Numbered from the stretch's first letter, positions 20,452 through 30,596 are shown. The stretch is 64,000 bases of DNA from Corynebacterium sp. CNCTC7651 (GCF_021496665.1 NZ_CP071246.1:1240001-1304000); one strand, 5' to 3'. Made by a program: numbers and translations. The notes: generated by a model from the letters alone, not told the origin.

Positions 20452-22411
20452 CTACTTCTCCTCCGTGGTTGGGGCTTTCACGCTTGCCGACGCTCGATTT
20501 TGACGCCCCACTTCAAAAGCCTTCGCCATGCCGTTGACACTCGGCTTGGACCAGAACTGGCTGCGGGACGCGAGGATGAGCAGCGGTGCGGTGATCAGGA
20601 ACGTGACAACCAAGTCGAACACCGTGGTCAGACCCATGGTGAAGGCGAAACCCTTCACGTCGCCCACGGCCAGGAAGTAGATGATCACTGCGCCGATGAG
20701 CGTCACCATGTTGCCGGTGATGATCGTGTCCTTCGCGCGGTCCCAACCGGACGCGGTGGCGGAGCGGAAGGTCTTGCCCTTGCGCACCTCATCCTTAATG
20801 CGCTCGTAGATGACCACGAAGGAGTCCGCCGTGGTACCGATACCGATGACCAGGCCGGCGATGCCGGAGAGGTCCAGCGAGTAGCCGATCCAGCGGCCCA
20901 GCAGCACCAGCGAGCCGTAGACCAACAGGCCAGCGGCGAACAGGGTGAACAGCGAGATCAGGCCGAACAGGCGGTAATACGCAAAGACGAAGATGGCCAC
21001 CAAGAGCAGGCCAACCAGGCCGGCGTAGATGCCTGCCTGCAGGGAGGCCAGGCCGAGTGACGGCGGCACGGTCATCGCAGTACCGCCCGGCTCGCCGTTC
21101 TCGCCAGCGAAAGACAGCGGCAGCGCGCCGTAGCGCAGGTTATTCGCCAGCGCCTCCGCCTCTTCCTGGGTGAACTGGCCGGTAATGGAGGTCGCGGAGC
21201 CCACCGGGGTGGCACCCTGGATCACCGGCGCAGAGATCACCTGGGAATCGAGTGTGATGGCAATCTGCTGGCCAATCAGCGCGTTGGTTAGCTGCGCCCA
21301 CGTCTGGGAGCCGTTGTACTGGCCATCCTGGCTGAACGCGAAGCTGGGCAATCTGCTGGCCAATCAGCGCGTTGGTTAGCTGCGCCCACGTCTGGGAGCC
21401 GTTGTACTGGCCATCCTGGCTGAACGCGAAGCTGATTTCCATTTGGCCGGTCTGGATGTTCGGGCCACCGGTAATCGCGCGGCTGGTGTCAATCTGCTCG
21501 CCGGTCAAACGCGGACCATCTACATCCGTCACGCCGGTCAAAAGCGGCACCTCGTCCAGCAGCATGGCCTGGCCGGTGGAGGGGTCGCACGCGATCAGGG
21601 GCAGAGCCTCTTCATCCGAGCCCGCGAGCGGATCGGTCTCCTGGCCCATGCAACGGCTGGACATCAGCACCAGTGCGGCGAACTGCTGCGTCGGATCCGT
21701 GGACTGGCGGGTGTCCTGCAGGATTTCAGTGGTTGCCCTGCGACGCTCGGACGCCTCCACCGGGCCGTTCGGCTCCGGCAGCTCAGTTGCGTTCACCTTC
21801 GGCGCCTCTGCGGCCGGGGCCGGCTCGGCGGCCTCTTCGCCCTCGGCGGCGGCCTCTTCGCCCTCGGCGGCGGCTTCCTCGCCCTCGGCGGCAGCTGGCT
21901 CTTCTTCCGGCGCCAGCACCAAGTCAACGGCGCTCTGCGCGCCCTCCTGGGAGATCACGCCATACTCCACCCACTTCGTCGCCGTGTCCATCAGCACATC
22001 TTCGAGTGCTTCCGGATCCGGCATGGGCGGGTTCAGCACGGGGCGGAACAGCAGCTGGGAGGTCTGGCCGATGTTGCGGACCTCAGACGTGTCGTCGCCA
22101 GCAGCGGTGATGACCAGGGTGTTACCGTCCACCACCACGGAAGCGCCGGACACACCCATGCCGTTCACACGCTGCTCAAGGATGTTGCGTGCATCCTCGA
22201 GCTGCTCGCGCGTCGGCTCCGCCCCCTGCGGGACGAGGGTTACGCGGGTACCACCCTGCAGGTCAATACCCAGCTTGGGTGATGCGGCCTTGTCGCCGGT
22301 GAAAAAGACCAGCGAATAAACACCGATGACAATAAGCGCGAACAACGCCATGGCCCGCAGCGGCCATTGACGCGATGCCCCGCCGGATCGCCGAGTGTGT
22401 GTAGACGACAC
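20452..22411 (-). pseudogene. secD: protein translocase subunit SecD, frameshifted by an 88-bp duplication
   Basis: Accessory Sec subunit, 623 residues when repaired. TM1 (MALFALIVIGVYSLVFF), then KLGIDLQGGTRVTLVPQG, a long periplasmic domain, then TM2-6 with ARGVLIGIG-type segment SGIAGLVIGIGTTADSFVVIYERIKDEVRKGK. An acidic insert made of three AAAEGEE repeats lies at about residues 175-198. The frame breaks where 88 bp (21259-21346) recur at 21347-21434, duplicating QISFAFSQDGQYNGSQTW..LIGQQIA. Removing one copy restores the gene. Start GTG 22411, AGGAG about 9 nt upstream. Because secF and yajC are intact, loss of secD in nature would be surprising. Confidence 0.9.
21259..21434. repeat. 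88-bp perfect tandem duplication in secD
   Basis: Copies 21259-21346 and 21347-21434 are identical; 88 is not a multiple of three. Confidence 0.95.
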
Positions 22412-22558
22412 TGAGCTTGCTCCTCTATTTTTCCTTGCATTTTCGCGCCCCGGTCACCGGCATCGCGGCGCATCAAGGCGCGCGAATGTCTCGCCCACGG
22501 GGCGTGCACATCGCAACATGCTACGGCATGGGGCCCGCGATCCCTATGTTGCGTCGAC

Positions 22559-22855
22559 CTACGGCGCGGGCGTTTCTCCTTCGACCGGGATCTCAGACAC
22601 AGGGTCCACCGTGCGCATTACGCCAGCGATCTCCAGCTGCACCACGGTGCCCGGTGCGATGTCAAGGTCGACTACCTCGCCGCGCTTGCCCACAACGGTG
22701 CCGTGCAGACCAGCAACGGTGATGATCTTGTCGCCGGGTTGAAGCCCATCACGCATGGCCTGCACCTCCCCCTGGCGCTTGCGCTGCGTGCGCATGAGCA
22801 GCATCGGCGGGACCAAGAACAGCAGCAGAATTATGAGCAGTGGCAGAAACTCCAT
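22559..22855 (-). CDS. yajC: preprotein translocase subunit YajC
   Basis: 98 residues, small Sec accessory protein. One N-terminal membrane helix (FLPLLIILLLFLVPPMLL), a basic stop-transfer, then the soluble YajC core (QAMRDGLQPGDKIITVAGLHGTVVGKRGEVVDLDIAPGTVVQLEIAGVMRTV). The start could be ATG 22855 (MEFLPLL) or ATG 22864 (MPGMEF); neither has a strong ribosome site. Lies upstream of secD and overlaps nothing; 25 bp after the ruvB stop. Confidence 0.92.
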   Translation of the reverse strand: MEFLPLLIILLLFLVPPMLLMRTQRKRQGEVQAMRDGLQPGDKIITVAGLHGTVVGKRGEVVDLDIAPGTVVQLEIAGVMRTVDPVSEIPVEGETPAP

Positions 22856-22880
22856 GCCGGGCATTGTGGCATACCCACCG

Positions 22881-23957
22881 CTAGAACAGATCCAGCTGGC
22901 CCGGCGCATCCGGCGGCGGGGTCATGCCCAAGTGGTGCCACGCGGATGCCGTTGCCACGCGCCCGCGGCCGGTGCGCGCCATGAGTCCCGCGCGCACAAG
23001 ATAGGGTTCGCAGACCTCTTCCACCGTGCCGGGCTCTTCGCCCACTGCGATGGCGAGCGTGTTCACGCCAACTGGCCCGCCGCCGTGGCCGCGGATCAGC
23101 GAATCCAGCACGGCACGGTCCAGCCGGTCCAGCCCAAGCTCGTCCACGTCGAAGACGGCGAGCGCGGCGCGCGCCGCCTCCAGGTCCACGCGACCATCCC
23201 CGTTCACATCTGCCCAGTCCCGTACTCGCCGCAGCAAGCGGTTGGCAATACGCGGCGTGCCGCGCGAGCGGGACGCGATCTCCACCGCGGCATCGTGATC
23301 AATATCCACTCCAAGGATCCGCGCGGCGCGGGTGACCACCTTGGTCAGATCCTCAACGTCGTAGAACTCCATCTGGGCGGTGAAGCCGAAACGATCGCGC
23401 AGCGGGCCGGTGAGCATGCCCGCGCGAGTCGTTGCCCCGACGAGCGTGAACGGCGGGATCTCCAACGGAATCGACGTTGCGCCCGGGCCCTTGCCCACAA
23501 TCACGTCGATGCGGAAATCCTCCATCGCCATGTAGAGCATTTCCTCGGCCGGCCGGGCGATGCGGTGGATTTCGTCGATGAACAGGACGTCGCCCTCCAT
23601 CAAGTTCGACAGCATCGCGGCAAGATCGCCGGCGCGTTCCAGCGCCGGTCCGGATGTCATGCGCAGAGACGTCCCCAGCTCCTGCGCGATAATCATCGCC
23701 ATCGTGGTCTTACCAAGGCCAGGCGGGCCAGACAGCAGGATGTGGTCCGGGGTAACTCCGCGGCGGCGCGCACCAGCCAACACCAGGTTCAGCTGCTCGC
23801 GCACCTTTGGCTGGCCAATGAACTCGTTGATGGATTTGGGGCGCAACGTCTTCTCAACATCGCGCTCTTCGGGCTGCACTTCAAGGCCGACCAAGGAATC
23901 GTCGGCACGCCCGAAGCCCTCCGGGAGCGTGAATTCGGTCTTCTCGATGTCGGACAT
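22881..23957 (-). CDS. ruvB: Holliday junction branch-migration helicase RuvB
   Basis: 358 residues, AAA+ motor of the RuvAB complex. Walker [15 protein letters not shown], Walker [13 protein letters not shown], sensor 1 [18 protein letters not shown], arginine-finger region and a winged-helix C-terminus ([32 protein letters not shown]). ATG 23957 starts 10 bp after the ruvA stop. Complete and typical in length. Confidence 0.97.
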   Translation of the reverse strand: MSDIEKTEFTLPEGFGRADDSLVGLEVQPEERDVEKTLRPKSINEFIGQPKVREQLNLVLAGARRRGVTPDHILLSGPPGLGKTTMAMIIAQELGTSLRMTSGPALERAGDLAAMLSNLMEGDVLFIDEIHRIARPAEEMLYMAMEDFRIDVIVGKGPGATSIPLEIPPFTLVGATTRAGMLTGPLRDRFGFTAQMEFYDVEDLTKVVTRAARILGVDIDHDAAVEIASRSRGTPRIANRLLRRVRDWADVNGDGRVDLEAARAALAVFDVDELGLDRLDRAVLDSLIRGHGGGPVGVNTLAIAVGEEPGTVEEVCEPYLVRAGLMARTGRGRVATASAWHHLGMTPPPDAPGQLDLF

Positions 23958-23967
23958 GCTGCCTCCC

Positions 23968-24579
23968 CTACTGCTTGCCCAGCTGGGTCAGCGCCGCGCG
24001 AAGCAGGGCGGAGGTCGGCGCGTCCGGGGTTTCGGCAGCGAGCGTATCGACGATCGGCCGAGCCACCTTCTCACTAAAGCCCAGCCCAACAAGCGCTTCA
24101 ACCACCTGCTCTGTGGCGTAGGTGCCGGTAGCTGCGGGCTGCGCCGAGCCTGCAGCGGTGCCAGCGGGCTCCGCGGCCAGCCCCTCCACCTTGTCCTTGA
24201 GCTCTAGCACGATGCGCTCCGCCATTTTCTTGCCTACGCCGGGGATGGTCTGGATGCCCTTCGCATCGCCTGCTGCAATGCGGGTGGCCAGTTCGCCTGG
24301 CTCGAAGACCGCCAGCGCAGCCAGCGCGAGCTTGGGGCCAAGCCCGGTGACGGTCTGAAGTTTGTGGAACATGGTGCGGCCGTCCGCGTCGGAAAAACCG
24401 TACAGCGTCACCCCGTCATCCTTGACCACCATGGATGTGAGCACCCTGCGGGTCTCGCCGCGCGTCAGCCTGCCAAGGGTGGGTGGGGTGGCCAGGAAGC
24501 GGTAGCCAACACCCGCGCATTCGATGACCGCGTGGTCGAGGCCAATCGCAATGACCTCTCCGTTGAGCGAATCAATCAT
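23968..24579 (-). CDS. ruvA: Holliday junction DNA-binding protein RuvA
   Basis: 203 residues. N-terminal OB fold ([28 protein letters not shown]), two helix-hairpin-helix motifs ([16 protein letters not shown] and [23 protein letters not shown]), an Ala/Gly-rich flexible linker and a C-terminal RuvB-binding domain ([22 protein letters not shown]). Middle gene of ruvC-ruvA-ruvB. Confidence 0.97.
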   Translation of the reverse strand: MIDSLNGEVIAIGLDHAVIECAGVGYRFLATPPTLGRLTRGETRRVLTSMVVKDDGVTLYGFSDADGRTMFHKLQTVTGLGPKLALAALAVFEPGELATRIAAGDAKGIQTIPGVGKKMAERIVLELKDKVEGLAAEPAGTAAGSAQPAATGTYATEQVVEALVGLGFSEKVARPIVDTLAAETPDAPTSALLRAALTQLGKQ

Positions 24580-24597
24580 GGTTGCCTGGTCCTTTCA

Positions 24598-25140
24598 CTA
24601 ACCCCAACCGCCGGCACGGGCAGAAGTGCCAAGGGCCTCCGCCCGGGCGATGAGCGGCGCTCGCCAGCAGTGGCACACCGCAATGGCCAGCGCGTCCGCC
24701 GCGTCGGCGGGCTTCGGCGCCTCGCTCAGCCCCAAGATGCGGGTGATCATGTTAGTCATCTGCTTCTTATCCGCCCGGCCATTGCCGGAAATGGCCTTCT
24801 TCACCTCGGACGGCGTGTATTGGTGCACCGGAATGCCCCGCTCAGCGGCGGCCAGTACCAGCACGCCGACGGCGTGAGCAGTGTGCATGACAGTGGAGAC
24901 GTTGCCGCGCTCGAAGATGCGCTCCATCGCCACCACATCCGGCTGATACTCATCCATCCAATCCCCCACCGCGCGGGAAATCCGCAGCAGGCGCTCCGAC
25001 AGTTCGGCGGAGGAGGGCGTGCGCACCACGCCCACGGCAACCGGCAGAATTTGGCGGCCCCGACCGGCCTGCACGATGGATAGGCCGCAACGGGTCAGAC
25101 CCGGGTCAATGCCCATCACGCGCAGACCCTCGAGGCTCAT
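24598..25140 (-). CDS. ruvC: crossover junction endodeoxyribonuclease RuvC
   Basis: 180 residues, resolvase cutting Holliday junctions. Catalytic acids visible in [12 protein letters not shown] (first Asp), [14 protein letters not shown] (Glu), and the paired Asp of [14 protein letters not shown]. Start ATG 25140 was chosen over longer in-frame openings because GAGGA, overlapping the yebC stop region, lies 10 nt upstream. Confidence 0.95.
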   Translation of the reverse strand: MSLEGLRVMGIDPGLTRCGLSIVQAGRGRQILPVAVGVVRTPSSAELSERLLRISRAVGDWMDEYQPDVVAMERIFERGNVSTVMHTAHAVGVLVLAAAERGIPVHQYTPSEVKKAISGNGRADKKQMTNMITRILGLSEAPKPADAADALAIAVCHCWRAPLIARAEALGTSARAGGWG

Positions 25141-25147
25141 CTGCGTA

Positions 25148-25900
25148 TTAATCCTCGAGCTGTGCAGCGACCTCGTCGGAGATCGACATGTTGGTGTACA
25201 CGTTCTGCACGTCGTCCGAATCCTCGAGCGCGTCGATGATGCGCAGCATCTTCTTCGCGCCCTCCGCGTCCATCTCCACCTGGACGTCTGCACGGAACTC
25301 CTGGCCGGAATCCTCCACCTCGATGCCCTCACCGGCAAGTGCCTCGCGCACCGCGGCCAGGTCAGTCGGCTTGCACACAATCTCGAACTCTTCGCCGAGG
25401 TCATTGACTTCCTCAGCGCCAGCGTCAAGCACTGCCATCAGCACATCGTCTTCGGTCAGCTCACCCTTGGCAATGGTGACAACGCCGGTGCGCTCGAACA
25501 TGTAGCCCACGGAGCCGGACTCGCCCAGGTTGCCGCCGTTCTTGGTCATGGCAGTACGCACATCCGTGGCGGCGCGGTTGCGGTTGTCCGTCAGGCACTC
25601 GATGAGCACGGCCACGCCGTTGACGCCGTAGCCCTCGTACATCACGGTCTCCCAGTTGGAACCGCCGGCAATCTCGCCGGAGCCGCGCTTGCGCGCACGC
25701 TCGATATTGTCGCCCGGGACCGAGGCCTTCTTGGCCTTACGAATCATGTCGTCCAGCGTCGGGTTACCAGCCGGGGCACCGCCGCCGGTACGCGCCGCCA
25801 CCTCAATATCCTTGATCAGCTTCGCCCACAGCTTGGAACGCTTTGCGTCGTTCGCGGCCTTCTTGTGCTTCGTCGTCGCCCATTTAGAGTGGCCAGCCAT
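25148..25900 (-). CDS. yebC: YebC/PmpR-type regulator or translation factor
   Basis: 250 residues, near the family norm. Starts [32 protein letters not shown], with [17 protein letters not shown] and [23 protein letters not shown] typical of TACO1/YebC. The family includes a DNA-binding regulator beside ruvC and proteins that help ribosomes through proline stretches; both roles are possible. First gene of the yebC-ruvCAB run; 8 bp separate its stop from the ruvC start. Confidence 0.95.
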   Translation of the reverse strand: MAGHSKWATTKHKKAANDAKRSKLWAKLIKDIEVAARTGGGAPAGNPTLDDMIRKAKKASVPGDNIERARKRGSGEIAGGSNWETVMYEGYGVNGVAVLIECLTDNRNRAATDVRTAMTKNGGNLGESGSVGYMFERTGVVTIAKGELTEDDVLMAVLDAGAEEVNDLGEEFEIVCKPTDLAAVREALAGEGIEVEDSGQEFRADVQVEMDAEGAKKMLRIIDALEDSDDVQNVYTNMSISDEVAAQLED

Positions 25901-26003
25901 CTCGCACCCCTTCTCCCGTAATCTTCCGTACGCTAATTCGAATAACGGGTGCCCAGTATACGCGGGCGCGCCAAATCGCCCGCTAACCGCTCGTCGCCCG
26001 CCG

Positions 26004-26797
26004 CTACTTGTCGCGGACAGGCACTTGCGTGGCACCCGCGCGCAGATCACGCGCCAGTCCCTCCTGGGTGACCAGCGCCACGAGCTCACCCCGCGCGTTG
26101 AAAATGCGGCCCTGGGCCAGCGCACGGCCGGACGCGGCAGAGGGCGAAGCTTGGCGGTAGAGCAACCAATCGTCCACACGCAGCGGCCGCAAGAACCAGA
26201 TAGCGTGGTCCAAGGAAGCCAGCTGCACCTCATAGCCGGGGTGCGCCTGCAGCGCGGAGAACAAAATGGTCATGTCGGACATGTAGGCGAACGCGCTGGC
26301 GTGCACCGCGTCATTGTCCGGCAGTTCGTGCCCGCATGTTCGGGGCCGTTATCCAGGTCGTGGGGCAGGTCCCGCTGCACCGGTACGTCTTCAGGGGCGG
26401 GCACCTCCGGCATCGGCTCCGCATGTTCGGGGCCGTTATCCAGGTCGTGGTGGAAGCTCGCCGTCATGGTGAAGCAGCAGGTTTCCCCCTGGAACGCCTC
26501 CACAGAGCGGGAGGCGAAGCTCCGCCCGTCCCGGTGGCGGCGGACGCGATACGTCGTCTGCCTATCCGCATCAGCCGGCGCCAGGAAGTATGCGTGCAGC
26601 GAGTGCACGAGCTTCTCCGGGCTCACGGTGCGCGTCGCCGCCTCCAGCGCCTGGGCAACCAGATGCCCGCCAAAGGTCCGGTGAAATACCTCGGTGTGCA
26701 TCTCGGGGCCGCAGAACGCGTCATTGCCAAGGTCCTCCAACCGAAGCACCCGCACAAGATCAGAGTCGTAGGAGCCTGTATCCAGCGGTGAGGTCAT
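26004..26797 (-). pseudogene. tesB: acyl-CoA thioesterase II (TesB-like), internal rearrangement
   Basis: Double-hotdog thioesterase hydrolysing acyl-CoA. The N-terminal hotdog is intact (FHRTFGGHLVAQALEAATRTV, LHSLHAYFLAPADADRQTTYRVRRHRDGRSFASRSV). The C-terminal hotdog is intact ([62 protein letters not shown]). The linker of about 45-50 residues between PVQRDLP and ELPDND is missing. In its place stands a 32-bp copy of upstream DNA encoding HDLDNGPEHA, leaving the frame wrong. Start ATG 26797, with TAGTCT 7 nt upstream and no ribosome site. Order next to yebC/ruvC matches Rv2605c. Confidence 0.85.
26332..26450. repeat. 32-bp direct repeat at 87-bp offset within tesB
   Basis: Perfect copies at 26332-26363 and 26419-26450 (CCGCATGTTCGGGGCCGTTA... 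on the plus strand). The copy at 26332 replaces the missing middle of the gene. Confidence 0.9.
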
Positions 26798-26804
26798 ACC
26801 GCGC

Positions 26805-26810
26805 AGACTA
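26805..26810 (-). promoter_or_regulatory. -10 element of tesB, leaderless start
   Basis: TAGTCT on the minus strand, 7 nt before ATG 26797, overlapping the stop codon of the preceding gene. Confidence 0.4.
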
Positions 26811-27317
26811 CTCCGCAGCGCCGGGGCCCGCCGGAAGCTGCCCCAACGCCGCATATTCCGGCAGTGCCGCGGTGCCGCCGAGGCGCAACGTTCGCACCAA
26901 CGGGCGCAGACGCAGCGCGCGCGTGTCCGCTACAGCATCGTTGTAGAACCGCAGGGCCAGCATGACCCGCGTGTCCGCATCACGCAGCTCCCGCTCCGCC
27001 GCGCTGTCTGCGCCATCCCCGCCCGTCGCAGCTCTGTGTACCGCTACCTCCGCGGCCAGCGCGTCTTCCTTATCCAGGCGCGAGCGCAGGTCCCGATCAC
27101 TCAGGCGCACTTCTTCGGTGGCGCGCGCAGCACCGGCCGCCGCGGGGAGGGTCGCGGCGATCACGGCGCAGCGCCGGTCCAGCGCCGCCTGCAGCGCGTC
27201 GCGCGAACGGTCCAGCCGGATGTGCAGGCGGTTCAGCCGCTGCGCCGTCAGCACCGCCCACACGGCAAGCGCGGCAACCGCAACAGCCACAAGCAGCCAC
27301 ATCAGCGCGCTACTCAC
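26808..27317 (-). CDS. membrane-anchored coiled-coil protein (LemA-like), unknown function
   Basis: 169 residues. One N-terminal membrane helix (LMWLLVAVAVAALAVWAVL) followed by Arg- and Ala-rich helical sequence likely to form coiled coil (LNRLHIRLDRSRDALQAALDRRCAVIAATL..). The pattern, including ALRFYNDAVADTRALRLRPLVRTLRLGGTAALPEY, recalls LemA proteins, but this is inference. GTG 27317 overlaps the pimA stop as GTGA, so it is translated together with pimA. Confidence 0.6.
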   Translation of the reverse strand: MSSALMWLLVAVAVAALAVWAVLTAQRLNRLHIRLDRSRDALQAALDRRCAVIAATLPAAAGAARATEEVRLSDRDLRSRLDKEDALAAEVAVHRAATGGDGADSAAERELRDADTRVMLALRFYNDAVADTRALRLRPLVRTLRLGGTAALPEYAALGQLPAGPGAAE

Positions 27318-28408
27318 CGCGCCACCCGCACCTTCTCGCCCGTGGCCACCGTCTCGTAGACGGCCATCACCTGATCCGCCACGCGCGCCCAGTCATACAC
27401 CTCAGCGCGCCGTGTGCCGGCTTCGATGAGGCGGCTGCGCTTCGAAGGATCGTCGATAAGCAAGGAAAGCTCCTCGGCCAGCGCCTCCGCGTCGCCGACG
27501 GGGAAGAGCACGCCGGCAGGCGCTGGAGCCCCGGCGTTGCACACCGCGGCGAACGCCTCGATGTCGCTGGCCACCACAGCGCAGCCCGCCGCCATCGCCT
27601 CCACCAGCACAATGCCGAAGCTTTCGCCGCCTAGGTTCGGCGCGACGTAAATGTCCGCGCGCCCCAGGATCTCGGCCTTGCGCTCCTCGCTCACCTTGCC
27701 CACAAAGTCCACGCCCGGCACCTCCCGCGGGTGGCCGCCGCCGATCACGGTCACTTTCACCGGGGCTTTGAGCTTATCGACGGCACCTAGCAACACCTCA
27801 AGGCCCTTCCTCGGCTCATCGATCCTGCCGAGGAAGACGATTTCAACCTGGTTGCCCGTATTGGGCGCGGTGCGCGCGGCAACGAAGCGCGCGGTATCCA
27901 CGCCGTTGGGGATGACCACCGGATCGGTGCCCACCTGCTCCACCTGCCAGCGGCGGGCGAGTTCGGACACCGCGATGCCGCCGCGGATCTTCTCCAGGTT
28001 CTTGCGCATGACTGGAAGCGCGGCTTTCAGGGCGACCGAAGACGTGGCCGAGGTGTGGTACGTGGCCACGATCGGGCCCTCCGCGACCCGGACCGCGGAC
28101 ATGGCGTAGCTCTGCGCGTTCGGCTCGTGCACGTGGAGGACGTCGAAATCTCCGGCCTCGATGAACGCCTTGGTAGTGCGCCCGACCTGCGGGCCGACGG
28201 CCAGGCGCGCTACCGAACCGTTGTAGCGCACCGGCACCGCCGCCCCGCCGCGAGTGACGTAGCCGGGCAACTGGGTGTCCTCGGATGCGGGGCCCAGCAC
28301 CTCGACGTGGTGGCCGCGTGCGCGCAGCACTTCCGCCAAGTCCAGTACGTGGGCTTGGACGCCGCCCGGTTCGTCGAAGGAGTACGGGCACACCATGCCG
28401 ATGCGCAT
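27314..28408 (-). CDS. pimA: phosphatidyl-myo-inositol mannosyltransferase PimA
   Basis: 364-residue GT-B glycosyltransferase adding the first mannose from GDP-mannose to phosphatidylinositol at the inner membrane face. GT4 marks: MRIGMVCPYSFDEPGGVQAHVLDLAEVLRARGH, HVHEPNAQSYAMSAVR, IPNGVDTARF, and the donor-site E(x7)E in NLGGESFGIVLVEAMAAG. Start ATG 28408 has a strong GGGGAGG 5 nt upstream and the PatA-like stop 2 bp before. Part of HIT-pgsA-PatA-pimA, the same order as Rv2613c-Rv2610c. Confidence 0.93.
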   Translation of the reverse strand: MRIGMVCPYSFDEPGGVQAHVLDLAEVLRARGHHVEVLGPASEDTQLPGYVTRGGAAVPVRYNGSVARLAVGPQVGRTTKAFIEAGDFDVLHVHEPNAQSYAMSAVRVAEGPIVATYHTSATSSVALKAALPVMRKNLEKIRGGIAVSELARRWQVEQVGTDPVVIPNGVDTARFVAARTAPNTGNQVEIVFLGRIDEPRKGLEVLLGAVDKLKAPVKVTVIGGGHPREVPGVDFVGKVSEERKAEILGRADIYVAPNLGGESFGIVLVEAMAAGCAVVASDIEAFAAVCNAGAPAPAGVLFPVGDAEALAEELSLLIDDPSKRSRLIEAGTRRAEVYDWARVADQVMAVYETVATGEKVRVAR

Positions 28409-28410
28409 GT

Positions 28411-29364
28411 CTACCTCCCCTGCTGGCCGGGGCGTTTTCGACGCGGGCGCTGGGGCCGATCCGCCGGCCAGAGCGGCTGCAGCATGTGCCAATCCCCCGG
28501 GTGCGCCGCGATGTTGGCGGCGAAGCCGTCCGCCACGCGCTGCACTGTGGAGGCAAGGTCTGTGACCTCAATCGCGGGGTCCACCTTCAGACCCCATCCG
28601 GGCCTGTTCTTCCGGCGCGGTTCATCCCGCCCGTCCTGGCTGTCTGTGTACCAGGAGTGCACCACGAAAAGTTCCGCGCCGGTGTCCATCGCCAGCTTTG
28701 CCGGCCCGACAGGGAAGGTTGTTTCCTCCCCGAAGAACGTGACCGGCACGCCGCGGCCGCCCATGTCGCGCTCTCCCATCAGGCACACGATGCCCCCGTC
28801 CTCCAGCACCTCGCGGAGGCGCTCAAACGGCGGGCGCTCCCCGCCGGTGAGCGGCAGCACCTCGAAGCCCATGGATTCGCGGTACTCCACAAAAGCGTCG
28901 AACAGCGCTTCCGGCTTCAGCCGCTCCGCCACCGTGGCAAAGCCGCCGTAGTGCTTGGCCAGGAATAGGCCGGCGAAATCCCAGTTGCCCGAGTGCGGCA
29001 GGGTCAAGACCACGCCCTTGCCCTTCGCCAGCCCAGCCTCGAGGTACTCCAGCCCCTCCACGCCAGCGGCGTACCGGGCGAGCAGATCCTCGTCCTCAGC
29101 GATCCGCGGCAGCCGGAACGCCTCCAGCCAGTACCGCGCGTACGAGCGGACAGCATCACGGACCAACTCCTGCGTCACGTGCTCCGGCCCGACTACGCGC
29201 GTGAGGTTGCGGCGCAGCATCTCCATGCCCTTGCCGTCGTCGGACATGCGGTCGGCGCCGGCTCGGAAGAGCGGCCAGGTGACTCCAGGTGGCAGCGCCC
29301 CGATGATCTTCCACCCGGCAATGTAGCCGTAGGCCGTGAGCGTCTCGCGGATGCTGTTACCCAT
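28411..29364 (-). CDS. phosphatidylinositol mannoside acyltransferase (PatA/HtrB family)
   Basis: 317 residues. Family marks: HSGNWDFAGLFLAKHYGG (HxxxxD acyltransferase motif), SMGFEVLPLTGGERPPFERLREVLEDGGIVCLMGERDMGGRGVPVTFFGEET, and PAKLAMDTGAELFVVHSW. By context, between pgsA and pimA, it should acylate the mannose of PIM1, as Rv2611c does. Start ATG 29364; a 24-bp gap follows the pgsA stop. Confidence 0.9.
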   Translation of the reverse strand: MGNSIRETLTAYGYIAGWKIIGALPPGVTWPLFRAGADRMSDDGKGMEMLRRNLTRVVGPEHVTQELVRDAVRSYARYWLEAFRLPRIAEDEDLLARYAAGVEGLEYLEAGLAKGKGVVLTLPHSGNWDFAGLFLAKHYGGFATVAERLKPEALFDAFVEYRESMGFEVLPLTGGERPPFERLREVLEDGGIVCLMGERDMGGRGVPVTFFGEETTFPVGPAKLAMDTGAELFVVHSWYTDSQDGRDEPRRKNRPGWGLKVDPAIEVTDLASTVQRVADGFAANIAAHPGDWHMLQPLWPADRPQRPRRKRPGQQGR

Positions 29365-29388
29365 GCTTTTCCCTTCTGCGGCCCCGGT

Positions 29389-30024
29389 TTACGCCCCCGG
29401 CGGGGGTGGCAGGACAACGTTCGCCTTCGGGTCCTGGTGCGCGTACTTGAGGCGCTGCACCACAGTGAACGCAGAGCCGACGACCAGAATCCAGATAGCC
29501 GCTTCCACCGCATGCGGCACACCGAAGCCCTCCAGACCCAGGCCCACCAGCGCGATGATGAGGCGCTCCGGGCGCTCCACCAGGCCGCCGACAATCTTCA
29601 ACCCGCCGGCCTCGCCGCGGGCCTTGATGTAGCTGATCACCTGGGACAGCACTAGCACCACCAAGCACGCCGCAACGTGTGCTGGCCCAGCGTCTGCCAC
29701 GTACACCAGCCACATCGCGATGGCGCCGAACAGCGCGCCGTCCGTAATCCGGTCGCAGCTTGCATCCAACGTGGCGCCAAACGCCGTGCCTCCGCCGCGC
29801 AGCCGCGCCATGGTCCCGTCCACCATGTCAAACGCCGCGAACAACCCGATCAAGATCGCTGCAGCAACAAGGTGGCCGGTGGGAATGAGCACCACGGTGA
29901 GCAGTACGGAGATCGCCGTGCCAGCGATTGTCACCACATTCGGGGTCAGCCCCGCGCGCAGCATGGCGTTGGCCACGGGCTCGACGTACTTGCGCACCGG
30001 TTTCCGTCCGTGGACGCTCAGCAT
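29389..30024 (-). CDS. pgsA: phosphatidylinositol phosphate synthase (CDP-alcohol phosphotransferase)
   Basis: 211-residue integral membrane enzyme that joins CDP-diacylglycerol with inositol phosphate in actinobacteria. The CDP-alcohol signature is complete: DMVDGTMARLRGGGTAFGATLDASCD, with all four Asp. Several membrane helices follow. The name rests on context with PatA-like and pimA. GGAGGG lies about 11 nt before ATG 30024; the HIT stop is 4 bp upstream. Confidence 0.9.
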   Translation of the reverse strand: MLSVHGRKPVRKYVEPVANAMLRAGLTPNVVTIAGTAISVLLTVVLIPTGHLVAAAILIGLFAAFDMVDGTMARLRGGGTAFGATLDASCDRITDGALFGAIAMWLVYVADAGPAHVAACLVVLVLSQVISYIKARGEAGGLKIVGGLVERPERLIIALVGLGLEGFGVPHAVEAAIWILVVGSAFTVVQRLKYAHQDPKANVVLPPPPGA

Positions 30025-30028
30025 GGGT

Positions 30029-30565
30029 CTATTCTCCCTCCGATTCGAGCTCGGCCCAGCCCTCAGCCAGCAGGGCGCGGGTCTCTCGCAGCAACTGCGG
30101 CAACACCTTGGTACCACCGATTACTGTCATGAAGTTGGAATCACCCGCCCACCGCGGCACAACGTGCAGGTGAAGGTGGTCGCTGACGGAACCGCCAGCC
30201 GCCTTGCCCAGGTTCAGGCCGACGTTGATCGCCTCCGGGCGCGACACGTGCTTGAGCGTGCGTACGGCATGCTTTGCAAAGGCCATGAGCTCCGCGGTTT
30301 CAGCCTCCGTCAGCGCCTCCAGCTCCGCCACCTTGCGGTACGGCACCACCATCAGGTGCCCGGCGTTGTACGGGTAGAGGTTCAGCACCGCAAACACCAG
30401 CTCGCCGCGCGCGATGACTAGGCCGTCCTCGTCGCTCATCTGGGGGATTTCCAGGAACGGGTCGGAGGGCTCGTTGCTTTTCGACGGCATCTTGGCGATG
30501 TAGCTGGACCGATACGGCGCCCACAACCTCGTCAGCCGGTCCGTGTCCCCCGCGCCCTGATCCAC
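30029..30565 (-). CDS. HIT-family nucleotide hydrolase/phosphorylase
   Basis: 178 residues. The histidine triad is SDHLHLHVVPRW (HxHxH), with GHLMVVPYRKVAELEALT upstream. Like Rv2613c it may act on Ap4A as phosphorylase or hydrolase. The N-terminus is WAPYRSSYI after a short lead. Start GTG 30565 is preferred, but a TTG inside the thrS end at about 30617 is possible. The gene lies between thrS and pgsA and reads in the same direction. Confidence 0.85.
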   Translation of the reverse strand: MDQGAGDTDRLTRLWAPYRSSYIAKMPSKSNEPSDPFLEIPQMSDEDGLVIARGELVFAVLNLYPYNAGHLMVVPYRKVAELEALTEAETAELMAFAKHAVRTLKHVSRPEAINVGLNLGKAAGGSVSDHLHLHVVPRWAGDSNFMTVIGGTKVLPQLLRETRALLAEGWAELESEGE

Positions 30566-30596
30566 GTAGGGGTCTTCGCGGGATTCGGGCGGCTGC

